From Blasia pusilla (lineage: Eukaryota; Marchantiophyta; Marchantiopsida; Blasiales), in the NCBI GenBank assembly GCA_050084515.1, contig CM114273.1, positions 22,258,001 to 22,322,000 on the forward strand: a DNA stretch of 64,000 nucleotides, written 5' to 3'. How positions within the stretch are numbered: the stretch's first letter is position 1; each line of letters opens with the position of its first letter. The notes beneath the pieces were generated by a model. The model had not been told where the DNA came from. It searched no databases and was given only the letters and a program-made list of their open reading frames with translations. The position numbers were made by a program, and so were the translations under genes. Below are positions 22,898 through 32,336 of this stretch, piece after piece.

Positions 22898-23940
22898 CTC
22901 GATCAAACTATAGCTCGGAAGTGAACATAGACGGGGTGTTGGAGGATCCTGGTTGGATGTGCAGGGTTTCCCAGATGGAGGCGGCTGCAGCTGTGACGTA
23001 TGGAGCAATCGCAGAGTTGGATCCACAGCGAGGGGAAGCCAGAAAACAGACTAGGCTTCCTCAGTCTTTCACGTTGTCCGAAGCGATGAGGACCCCATCG
23101 ATGGGTCTTCATCAAAGTTCCTGGAGAGGTGGTGATGTTGTTGGTGTGCAGGCACGGAGGGCGATGGGAGAAGCCAGTGCGACGACTCATATTGTTGATG
23201 CTCAGGAGGGGCATGTATCGAGCACGTTGATGGGAGCGGCCACCGTTGTGAACCGCACTCCTTTATTTTCTGCTTCCGATGTTATGACGTTGGGGGGTAC
23301 GCCCACCGAGGCTTTTGGCCTGGCCGCTTCACTATGTGAGCGCGGAGTTGGAGTTCCTGCATCAAATTCAGAGGTGATTGCAGAGGAGGTGATGGACCCG
23401 CCCTTGGAGCGGATGCTCGGGCCGTCCACGTGAGATTCATGGCAGGCTGCGGCTGCTAGGATGGCGGAGATGCCCGCAAGACCCGCGATAGAGCGTGCCA
23501 TGGCTTCTCTTGGTGTTGTGTTGTTGGATAACCAAGGAGAGATCTTCTAGTTGGTGAGTCCTTGAGGTAGAGCTTTAAGTCCGCAACGCGTCTTGTCGGA
23601 TTCAAGAGCGCAACCCTTGATGTTGGGGAAAGCGTCATTCAGAGGATTGGGCTTGACGAGAGCCGATGTGGAGCGTTGTCCGTTCTGGATACAGACATCC
23701 TTGGGTGGAGCGAGTACCACATAGTATATCACCTGACAGGAGGTCGTGGTGAGGATTCGCCTGGGACATCCTACAGATGAGTCTGTGGTGCGCGCCAAGG
23801 CGATAGTGATTGATGAAGAGTCCTACGACGTCTTGGTTGGTGGAGCAGTGTTATACCCGATGGGGTTTTCCCTGAATTACTGGGAGGAGTCAACGTCCTA
23901 CAGACCAGGATGGCAGTCAAGTGATGAGCGCCTTAGCTCA
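22898..23940 (+). pseudogene. Linker and aspartic protease of gypsy copy 2
   Basis: The linker matches copy 1 (RLPQSFTLSEAM, TPLFSASDVMTLG, SLCERG). Stops lie at 23431, 23548 and 23563. The protease active-site region reads DSRAQPLMLGKA near 23605, where the family has D-S/T-G-A, so Gly is replaced by Arg. The rest (YDVLVGGAVLYPMGF near 23826-23870) is well kept. Copy 1 has a different lesion at the same motif (DLGA). The enzyme would process the polyprotein; this copy cannot. Confidence 0.65.
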
Positions 23941-25290
23941 TTACCCGTTCGATTCACAGGTGCAATGATCGATCAATGGCCACGAGAGATGGCAAACTTA
24001 GCAGCATTTAGCACTGCCATCACTTGGCCTAGTGATTTGATTGAGGGACATGTCCATACAGAGGATACTCTCGTTCTTGACATTTCTATGGAGAGGAGTG
24101 TTATGGTAGCTGCATCATTCCGTGGAGGAGAGGTGCCGTTGTGGGGCTCGACTGAGGAGCTTCGAAAATTGGCAGATGAGCACGTGCAGAGCGCGTTGAG
24201 CGAGGCGTTTGCACCGGAGCGTGACGGGTCTGAGGAACACGAGGTAGCAGGGAGTGCTACAATGACACCCTTGGATACCACATCCATTGTGTGGTGTACC
24301 CCGGAGGAGGGTATTCGAGTGTTAGATCTCTTTGGAGGGATTAGCACCGGGTTAGCTGTTGTTTTGCAGGCAGGAGTGCAAGTACAACATTACCTGTATG
24401 TGAAGAGTGATGATGTTGCGAGGCGCGTCTCACTACGACATGTGGCACGATTCGCCCGATATTTTCGACTTATTGTTCAATGCCGTCCAGATCAAAGCGC
24501 ATTGAGTTCCCTACCGAGGGATATTTCGTTGTTGGGGGCGCAGGACTTAGAGCGGGTAGGGACCATTGATTTGGTCATTGCTGGTTGGCCATGTCAGGGC
24601 CAATCGAGTGCAGGACGAGGCAGCAGGTTGGTTGACCCTCGGTCCAGGTTGTTTTGGGAGATGTTGAGGATCTTACGGCAGTTGAACGAGCACTAGTCTC
24701 GTTCTCCAGCCTACATTCTAGAGAATGTGCCAATCTTGGGAGACTCCAGGTCACGGGTGGTGACAAATGCTCATTAGGTGCGTGCCTCGATTGGCCCAGC
24801 AGTGTTCTTGGATGTAGGTTCTAGAGCCCATGGCCCACGTCTATGGTGGACCAACTTGGTGCCCCATGCGGTGTTATGGAGGGCTTATGCGAGAGTGGAG
24901 CGCCCCTCCCATTTGTTAGTGGATTCCATTATGGATCCAGGTCGTTGATCACAGGTAGTGAGGCACGATGATTGACCATCGTTGACTGTGGTCAAAAGGG
25001 TAGGCAGGCCACGTGCAGCCTTGCCCACGTTTGTGAGTTTTCCCTTTTCCCATGCATACAAGGAGGCCGATCTTGGCTTGGTTTGGGATGACCAGGTTCA
25101 GGGGTTGGTAGAGCCTAACGCCACCGAGAGAGAGCGAGCGATGGGATTTCCCACAAGAGTGATGGCAGTACCTTCAGTGTCAGAGGCATCACCACGCCAT
25201 GTCTTGGGTCAGGCAATGGGCCTGAACTGCTTGACATGGATCCTTAGCTTGGGAGTGGCTGAGCAGCGTCGTATGAGATTGCGATAGATC
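23940..25290 (+). pseudogene. C5-cytosine DNA methyltransferase domain within gypsy copy 2 pol
   Basis: This is the best preserved copy. Motif I is VLDLFGGISTGLAVVLQAG (from about 24321). Motif IV is GWPCQGQSSAGRG with the catalytic Cys at 24592-24594. Motif VI is YILENVPILG (about 24713). Motif VIII is GPRLWWTNL (about 24834). Motif IX-like ERERAMGFP lies near 25129, and motif X-like QAMGLNCLTWI near 25211-25243. The N-terminal extension (about 23940-24290) is conserved in copies 1 and 3 but unassigned. Stops at 24694, 24775, 24946, 24973 and 25285 break the frame. The domain would methylate cytosine in DNA. Motif order is that of DNMT1/DNMT3-class enzymes, not DRM. The region between VIII and IX is short, implying a small target-recognition domain. 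Confidence 0.88.
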
Positions 25291-25559
25291 ACAGCGGTTG
25301 CGTTGGTGAGCCCCATGCCTATCGAGACGGTGGAGGCAATGGCTGGGGGCGAGACCCGAGGAGATCTACGCACCATGAGAGATCAGGAGAGACACCCTTG
25401 GACTTCTTGGGATGTTTTGTAGGTATGCCAGGAGATGAAGGCCACAGCATCGAGCATGGTTTCCGGCAGTGCACCTGGAGGAGATCAGAGTTTGCAGTTG
25501 GCTGCAGGAGAGCGACCGAGTGTTGTTGTTCGAGACGGGGTTGCACCATAGCAATCACC

Positions 25560-27406
25560 GATACCCGCGCCCGAGAGTCCTACCATAGTCATGATAGAGA
25601 CTTGGGAGCCAGATATGGGCCCTAAGTTGACAAGAGGAGAGCGGCGCCGAATACATCAGTTCCTCAAGAGTTATAGGAGCTGCTTTGCGTTTAGCATGGA
25701 GGATTTGGGTACGCTGAATGAAGGGACGGGGGATCCGCATTGAGTTGTCGAGTGATAGGCCGATCTTTCGACGACCCTATAGGTACAGTGATATGGAGAG
25801 GGCCCTGATTTAGAGTAGGAGCCAAGAGTTGGTCGGAGCAGGACTAGTGGAGATGTTGCATGGGGAGTATGCATCTGCCATTGTCATGCCTGCCAAGAAG
25901 GATGTGCATGGCAACTGGACGGATAGGCGGATGTGTGGAAATTACCCACCTATCAATCGGCAAACGAAGTCCGATAGGTATGCCATGCCCACCCCTGAGG
26001 AGATCTTTGATGCGATTGGTCACGCAAAGGTCGTCAGTTCCTTGGATTTGCGAGCCGTATACCATCAGTTGCCTATCAAATTGGAGGAGAGGCAGAAGAC
26101 GGCATTTTGGGGCATTGATCCTCACGGGAAGGATTGTTTGTACTAGTGGCGGTTCTTACCATTTGGGTTAAAGACCGCCCCGGCTGAGTTTCAGAGGGTC
26201 ATGGATAGGATCTTGGCAAGTTTGGATTTTGCTAGGTGTTATATTGATGACATCGTAGTCTTAAGCGCTATGGTTGAGGAGCATGAGCGCCATCTAGATG
26301 AGATGTTTTGACAATTGCAATTACATGGGCTGAAGCTACATCCAAGCAAGTGCAAGTTCTTCTACGACCAGATTGAGTACTTGGATCATACGATATACCC
26401 TCGGGGCCTTGGTGTTCAACAAACGAAGATAGAGGCTATCTCATGCATTCCACCCCTACAGATGTGAGCCGTGTTCGCGCATTCATGAGATTGGCGAAAC
26501 TTCTATCAACGATACGTCAAGGGATTTAGTTCGATTGCGAAGCCGCTGACCTTGCTGACCAAGGTGGATCACGAGTGGCACTGGGGGGATGAGCAAGAGC
26601 GAGCATTTCAGTTGCTCAAGGACAGGTTGACGTCCGCGCCCATCTTGAGGAGACCGATCAGGGGGCGTCCTTTCCAGTTGCACACAGATTGGAGCATGTT
26701 GGGGCTTGGAGCGGTGCTCACCCAACATGATGATGAGGGTAGAGAGTTCGTGGTGGCTTACGCTAGCCGCTCGAACAAGGCTGTAGAGGTGAAGTACAGC
26801 TCGTATGAGGGTGAGTGCTTGGCTGCGGTATGGGCTGTCGCGCATTTCAAGTGTTACTTATTCGGAAATCCCTTTACCATCATCACTGATCATCAACCAC
26901 TGAAGTGGTTGATGGAGTCCGACAACCTTACAGGAAAGCTTGCGAGATGGGCTCTGTTGTTGCAGGAATATGATTTTCATGTGGTACATAGACCTGGGAC
27001 GCTCAACCAGGATGCAGATGGGTTGAGTCGTAACCCATGCCTGAGTCAGCGAGATGCGACTGGAGCTCGATGGCATGGAGAGAGTGATGAGGAGTCGGTG
27101 CCAAGATGGCACGCATCAGCCTATTTAGGCATGTTGGCTATGGAGAGCCAGAGTGTGGAGACTTCGATGGCAAGGTCTAATGGAGAGTCCTTGGATCCCG
27201 AGGCCAGTGAGGACACGACAAGTGGCCGAGATATTCATAATGATGGAGTAGTCTTGGAGTACCTTCGTACTGGCAGCGTTGCGAGCACTGTGGATGCTAG
27301 AGAGGGATCGGATCCTACACTGGGCCAGACGGTTCCGTTGGGAGGAGACACATGTTTTGAGGGTTTGGGAGGATGCAGAGTACGCGTAGTGCCGCATCCT
27401 TTGTAG
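25560..27406 (+). pseudogene. Reverse transcriptase and RNase H of gypsy copy 2
   Basis: RT begins with EYASAIVMPAKKDVHGNW (about 25867), followed by SDRYAMPTPEEIFDAIG and SSLDLRAVYHQLPI. The catalytic motif is YIDDIV near 26240, and LPFGLKTAPAEFQRVMDRI precedes it. The connection and RNase H follow: HTDWSMLGLGAVL (26683) with YASR, EGECLAAVW and TDHQPLKW, then ADGLSRNP (27015). These are standard Ty3/gypsy features. In-frame stops lie near 26143, 26308, 26465 and 26486. RT copies the element RNA into DNA and RNase H removes the RNA strand. A long spacer to integrase (27060-27400) has no recognised domain. Confidence 0.88.
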
Positions 27407-28400
27407 AGAGCGCGACTAGTGCAGCATGCCCATGAGGAGTTGGGTCACTTTGAGGTGAAGCGGACGTACAACTTGCTCCAAATTCAGTATTGGTGGTGAG
27501 GCATGCAGACTGACGTTCAGCAGTTTGTTGCCAGTTGCATGGTGTGTGATTGGGTCCGAGCATCGTTCAATGCTCCGACTCCACAGTTGCATCCATTACC
27601 GATCATGGGCTTAGGGTATAGATGGAGTTTGGATTTTGCAGGATCTTTGCCTTTGACGGAGCGTCACAGTCGTTATGTGTTGGTGATGATTGAGCACTTC
27701 TCGAAGTGGATCGAGTTGGTTGCATTGCATGACAAAGCGAGTGAGGGAGTAGCTTATGCCTTCCTTGACAGAGTGCTGAGTCATTATGGTGCACCGGCTG
27801 AGATATTGACAGACCAGGGTACTGAGTTTTGCGGTGAGTTCCAGGCCTTGTGTGATCAGGCGCTGATCGATCACCGCACGACTTCGCGAGATCATCTTGA
27901 GGTGGATGGATTAGCGGAGAGAGTTGTGCAGATGGTGAAGAGGGGTTTACGCAAGTATGGCTTGTAGAGAGGTCACCTAGGAGATTGGGACCTCCACTTG
28001 CCATGGTTGGCGATGGGATACAAATTCAGCAGGCAGGCATCCTTAGCGTCTTTTTCACCGTACTTGCTACTTTATGGCCGAGAGCCAGATTTACGTGCGG
28101 CCATTCGTTGAGAGGCTGGTGAGGTGTTGGACCTTGATGACCCTGATGTATGGATGCGAGCATGTTCTCAGAGGGCTGAGTTATTTTGGAGAGTGATGCC
28201 CATGGCGTTCGAGAACTTGGCGATTGCACAGCATCGGGATATGTTGAGGTATGCGACTATTCGGGGTGGTGGTTATTGACCAGCTATCCGGAGGTTTCAT
28301 CAGGGAGATTATCTCTACTTGCAGCAGACGACACCGATGACGTTGGATGTGACTGTAGGGCGCAATATCCTGAGAGTGTCTGACATTTTGCCATCCGGTG
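27407..28400 (+). pseudogene. Integrase (HHCC and DD35E core) of gypsy copy 2
   Basis: The zinc-binding N-terminus is seen as HAHEELGHFEVKRTYNLL with a following CMVCD (H-H-C-C, about 27425-27550). The catalytic core has D in WSLDFAGSLP (about 27632), D in LTDQGTEFCGEF (about 27805) and E in DGLAERVVQMVKRGL (about 27908), the DD35E pattern. Stops at 27404, 27497, 27965 and 28109 interrupt it. Downstream is a conserved C-terminal stretch, RRFHQGDYLYLQQ (about 28290), typical of the barrel-like C-domain. The enzyme would insert the cDNA into the host genome. Confidence 0.85.
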
Positions 28401-28429
28401 TTCACTTGCAGGAGGGACGCGATGGTATG

Positions 28430-28682
28430 GTATGGAAGGACCATGTGCGTAATTGTGCGGCATGTCACCTTCCTAACGTTGATGGTACAGTAGATCCGAG
28501 CTTAGCAGTAGTTCATGCAGGCTTGCGTTGTATGTTGTGTGGTTTTGCCCGTGGTGCGGCCACGATGCTAGTTTGTGATGGATGTTCGAGAGGTTGGCAT
28601 ATGGCATGTCTGACGCCACCTCTCACTAGAGTTCCTCGGGGATGATGGATGTGTCCCAGATGTACACAGAGGAGATACTAGG
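28430..28682 (+). pseudogene. PHD finger at the C-terminus of gypsy copy 2 integrase
   Basis: The reading frame after integrase continues with RNCAACHLPN and then a canonical PHD finger: CMLC, 11 residues, CDGCSRGWHMACLTPPL, then CPRC. The spacing is C-x2-C, C-x2-C, x4, H-x2-C, C-x2-C, and the Trp before His and the PPL turn are those of histone-H3-tail readers. One stop lies at 28643 just before the last Trp. PHD fingers bind histone tails, often H3K4 in unmodified or methylated state. By analogy with chromodomains in chromoviruses it may direct integration to chromatin states, which is inference. Confidence 0.8.
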
Positions 28683-28843
28683 TAGGTTTTGATTCCAAAT
28701 TTTTCTGTGACATGGATTACAGGAAGGCGACTAACGATGGGGCCACATGAGCACCCGGCCTTCTTGCTCTTAGCGTCCGAGAGATGTATGTCATGGTAAG
28801 TAGGGATAGATGACTATCTGGAGTTAGAGGAACCTAACCACCA

Positions 28844-28852
28844 GCTAGAGGG
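28844..28852 (+). promoter_or_regulatory. Possible polypurine tract before the 3' LTR of gypsy copy 2
   Basis: The purine-rich run agaggggtg follows the PHD stop by about 165 bp and is followed by tgattggagatatttta, a possible LTR start. Polypurine tracts prime plus-strand DNA synthesis next to the 3' LTR. The other LTR is missing, so this stays tentative. Confidence 0.35.
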
Positions 28853-28857
28853 GTGAT

Positions 28858-28985
28858 TGGAGATATTTTAGTACTTCTTGTCTCGTTGTTTGGATGCCAT
28901 GAGTTAGCATGGGATCGTGCGTGTTTGTGTGTGTGTTCGGTGACAACGATGTATCTTGTATAGCGATATGTATGCGCACGACAAC
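28858..28985 (+). repeat. 125-bp dispersed repeat, copy 1 of 3
   Basis: From ggagatattttagtac to gtatgcgcacgaca it matches 29499-29625 almost base for base, and 36190-36285 more distantly. Shared blocks are 'tcgttgtttggatgccatgag' in the first two and 'ttcggtgacaacgatgtat' plus 'gtgtatgcgcacgac' in all. No coding content. It may be part of an LTR. Confidence 0.7.
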
Positions 28986-28999
28986 TACAACGTCTTTTA

Positions 29000-29470
29000 G
29001 GATATATCGGTGAGATCAAGTAGAGCGCCTTCGTGAGTAGTGGAGGACACGCCCAGTAGGTCGAGGGTGATGTGTAGAGGCCTTGGGAAACTTGAGAGAG
29101 CAAGTTTCTCCTTCGTTTCGGCTCATTTGGAGCCATATTGAGGAACTTACTATTTTAGGTAAGTACCATTTTGAGTATGATTGACTTTCTATTTTTGGTA
29201 AGTTGTCCTTGACCTCCTACATCAGATCAAGAGCCAAGGAGGTGACTTGGGAGAATAGGTTACCATGGAGAGAGCTTGGGAGAGGTGAGAGGTATACCTC
29301 AAGGAGAGAGAGCTTGAGAGCTCATTCTCTCTTTGTTGAACCTCTTGGCATGAGGCGGCGGAACTATGGTCCCTTGCCTTATGAGTGTAACCCAAGCCTC
29401 TCATTAGGAGAGTGGGTTTGGTTTGATATGAGAGAGAGTGCACACATTTGAGAGCTATGATATGAGATGG
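29000..29470 (+). repeat. Dispersed LTR-like repeat, copy B
   Basis: This is the second copy of the repeat at 18885-19390, with shared 'accatggagagagcttggga', 'gttgaacctcttggcatgag' and 'ctctcattaggagagtgggtt'. Here it is bracketed by the two close copies of the 125-bp repeat (28858-28985 and 29499-29625), in direct orientation. This could be an LTR-LTR junction or a tandem duplication. Confidence 0.55.
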
Positions 29471-29498
29471 TGTAGAGAGAGATTGGATCTTATTTTAT

Positions 29499-29625
29499 TG
29501 GAGATATTTTATTACTTCTTGTCTCGTTGTTTGGATGCCATGAGTTAGCATGGGATCGTGCGTGTTTGTGTGTGTGTTCGGTGACAGTGATGCATGTTGT
29601 GTAGCGATGTGTATGCGCACGACAT
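29499..29625 (+). repeat. 125-bp dispersed repeat, copy 2 of 3
   Basis: A near-identical direct copy of 28858-28985, about 640 bp downstream. The 180-bp satellite begins immediately after it. Confidence 0.7.
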
Positions 29626-30960
29626 GAGCTTCAATTTGGCGTACATGGTCCCCAAGGTGCATCTAACCCTCTTGCCAAGTTTCAAGCAAAATGAAGTTGT
29701 GAGAAAACCCTCATAAATTAATAACTTCTTTTTAGACCTTAACCATCAGACCTTCTATCAAAATGAGAATTTTTTTCATTATTTTTGTCAAAATTTTCTC
29801 ATATTGATCTGAAATTTTGCCTATAGGGTCTCCAAGGTGCATCTAACCCTCTTGCAAAGTTCCAAGAAAAATGGAATTGGGACCACAAGCTCAAAAATTG
29901 GTAAGTTCTTTTTTTACTTGAACCATGAGACACTCTATCAAATTAAGGTTTTTTCATTTTTCATCTTGTCCAAATTTCCCATCTTGAGCTATAATTTGGT
30001 CCACATGGTCTCCAAGGTGCATGTAGCACTCTTGCCAAGTTTCAAGAAAAACGGAGCCATGAGAAAAACTTCAATAATTGGTAAATCCTTTTTGGGCTCG
30101 AACCATCAAACCTTGAATGAAAATAGGGTTTTTTCATTTTTCATCTTTTCCAAATTTCCCATCTTGAGCTGAAATTTGGCCTACATGGTCCCCAAGGTGC
30201 ATGTTCCACTCTTGCCAAGTTTCCAAAAAAATGGAGTTGTGAGAAAACCTCACAAATTAATAAGTCCTTTTTGGACCTGAACCATGAGACCTTCTTTAGA
30301 AATAAGATTTTTTCACTTTTCATCTTGTCCAACTTTTAGATCTTGAGCTGAAATTTGGATCACATGGTCTCCAAACTGCATCTAGAATTCTTTCTAAGTT
30401 TCAAGCAAAATAGAGTTGGGAAAAAAACCTAAAAAATTAAAATGTCCTTTTTTGACCCAAACAATCAAATCTTGAATGAAAATAGGGTTTTTTTCACTTT
30501 TCCTCTTATCCAAATTTCTCATCTTGAGCAGAAATTTGGCCCACATGGTTTTCAAGGTGCATGTTACACTCTTGCCAAGTTTCAAGAAAAATGAAGTTTT
30601 GAGCAAAACCTCATAAATTAATAACTCCCTTTTGGACTTGAACCATTAAACCTTAAATGAAAACAAGATCTTTTCATTTTTCATGTCGTCAAAATTTTCC
30701 ATCTTGAGCTGAAATTTGGCCCACATGGTTTCCAAGATGTATCTAGTAGTACTGCCAAATTTCACCCAAAATGGGCTTTTGACAAAAACCTCAAAAATTG
30801 GTAAGTACGTTTAAGGCCCAAACCATTAAACCTTCAATGAAAAGAAAGATTTTTCATTTTTCATCATGTCCAACTTTCCCAAGTTTTCTTGTAGCACTCT
30901 TGCAAAGTTTTGAGCAAATGGAGTTATGATCACGAGCTCAAAAATCACACTTACCGATTT
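29626..30960 (+). repeat. Tandem satellite array, monomer about 180 bp, about seven copies
   Basis: The block 'tctccaaggtgcat' with variants starts at 29648, 29827, 30008, 30188, 30367, 30548 and 30728, a spacing of 179-181 bp. Each monomer also contains 'ctcttgccaagtttcaag', 'gagaaaa.cctca', 'ttttcatttttcatcttgtcc' and 'cttgagctgaaatttgg'. A shortened last copy ends near 30960. Monomers differ from one another by scattered substitutions, so the array is not young. The period is close to one nucleosome repeat, as in many plant satellites. No function can be shown. Confidence 0.92.
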
Positions 30961-31086
30961 CATCTTCAATGTAAAATTCAATGCTTTATTAGCAAGAAGG
31001 TTATGAAAAGGAATGTCATAAAAATGACATTCTTACAATAGTCAACTATCTACTAATCCGTCTCACTAAATTCACTAATTACTCTT

Positions 31087-32335
31087 CTAGTCTAGGTCTT
31101 TGGTTGGGCCCGGTGGATTAAAATGTAAGAGGTAATTTTGCGGCTCAATAGTTCGAAGTCGGGTGGATAGGCGACGAGTTCCTATTGCAGTTGTTTCATC
31201 TGAGGAGGAAATGTAAGAACTATCCATGCCATGATTGATGGGTTGACAATTTGGAACCATAGGTATTAGAACATCATTATCATTAGGCTCATCAACTAAG
31301 TCCACCGTTTCAATGCTCAAAGATTGTGGAGGAGTATCCCGCATAGGTTCACTAGACTCGATGAAATAATTCTGAACTCCTATTGGTGCAACAATCTGAG
31401 TGTCGTAGGTCATGTTAGGAGAAGTGTTGGGCAGATTGGATTCCCTTGAATTCCTCTGTTGTTGCTCTTCCTCGTGCTCTTGAATCCAATGTTCCATTTC
31501 AACATCATCTTCATCTCTTCCAAGCCCCTCGGAGTCAAAATTTTCAGTGTTGCCGAGATGAGTATCCTCTCTCCCTTTGATGACATGAATTTCACATATC
31601 ACATCCACCTCCTCTAGGTCCTCATCTTGCAAGTCAAGGTTATCTTCATGATTACCATCACGATTTCTTGCATGCAAGCTAGATTCACCGCCATCTTCTA
31701 CTACCCTTCTAGCTTGTTCTTGTCCATCCCTTTCAGAAGAGCGCTTGTCTTGATTTCCGAGAAACACCCTTGTCTCCAAACCATGAGTTTTTGTAGATGT
31801 ACACCAAATCCCTGGCACGCTCGTTGGTCAATTTATTCCTCTGCTTTTTGTGGATAAAATCATAACTAGTCCAATTTCTCTCCGCTGCAGAAGATGAAAC
31901 CACTTGTGCTAATATGGACTTAGCCACAGAGCGCAACGTTGGTGCACCTTGACCGTGAATGCTCCACCAATCATAGGGGCCAAGTGAATCAACAACTTTC
32001 CTACCAAACTCATCCACAAATAGCTCTTGATGGTTTATAATGTTGCCTAACTCTCGCAAGCAAGTAGCCACATAAGAATTAGCCTCAGTGACATTGAGGC
32101 CATGCACCCCCTTTGCATAAAGTTTCATATATTATTTGAAATCTCTCATGCACTCATCATTTGAAGTAACATCTTGAACACTATCAAGAAGATTGTAAGG
32201 GGCAAGAATGAAGCCTATTGCATGACATTATAACTTGTTGTGGATAAGTGCCCACTGCCTAGAAATAACATCAACCACCTCCGTAGCTCTAGAGATTGTG
32301 ACAAAATAATGGCGATGCCTTCCACCCACACCGTG
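31087..32335 (-). pseudogene. hAT-superfamily transposase remnant (C-terminal dimerisation domain)
   Basis: Reading leftwards, 32128-31733 encodes GPYDWWSIHGQGAPTLRSVA, then LAQVVSSSAAERNWTSYDFI and LTNERARDLVYIYKNS. This is the hATC dimerisation region, with the S/T-x-A-A-E-R-x-W core seen in plant hAT transposases and domesticated relatives. Upstream (32335-32129) weaker coding continues with stops. A frameshift then leads into a 243-codon acidic tail (31818-31087, rich in Glu and Asp, ending GPTKDLD) that is open to its stop. The N-terminal zinc finger and catalytic region are missing: the remnant is cut at 32336 by a GC-rich repeat. It is non-functional. Confidence 0.75.
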
Positions 32336-32336
32336 C

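Larger units (their letters stand above)
22898..28852 (+). mobile_element. Ty3/gypsy-like retrotransposon with methyltransferase and PHD finger, copy 2 (lacks Gag)
   Basis: The domain order is linker (22898-23500), protease (about 23500-23940), methyltransferase (about 24290-25290), RT and RNase H (about 25740-27060), integrase (about 27400-28250), PHD finger (28530-28680). Linker to methyltransferase is a single frame; a one-base indel near 25730 moves RT to PHD into the next frame. Many stops interrupt it, so it is dead. It starts abruptly near 22898 without Gag or 5' LTR, joined in frame to an unrelated gene. The 3' side ends in a purine run (ctagagggg) before tgattgg at about 28853, which could be the polypurine tract and LTR start. 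This copy reveals the full pol architecture. Confidence 0.88.

Noticed and set aside
23940-25290. DRM-type (rearranged) methyltransferase
   Set aside because: Motif order is I, IV, VI, VIII, IX, X; DRM enzymes have a permuted order.
28430-28682. Envelope-like third ORF after integrase
   Set aside because: The sequence is a cytosolic zinc finger (PHD), in frame with integrase, without signal peptide or membrane segment.
29626-30960. CRISPR-like array
   Set aside because: The whole 180-bp unit repeats, with no short repeats alternating with unique spacers; it is a eukaryotic satellite.
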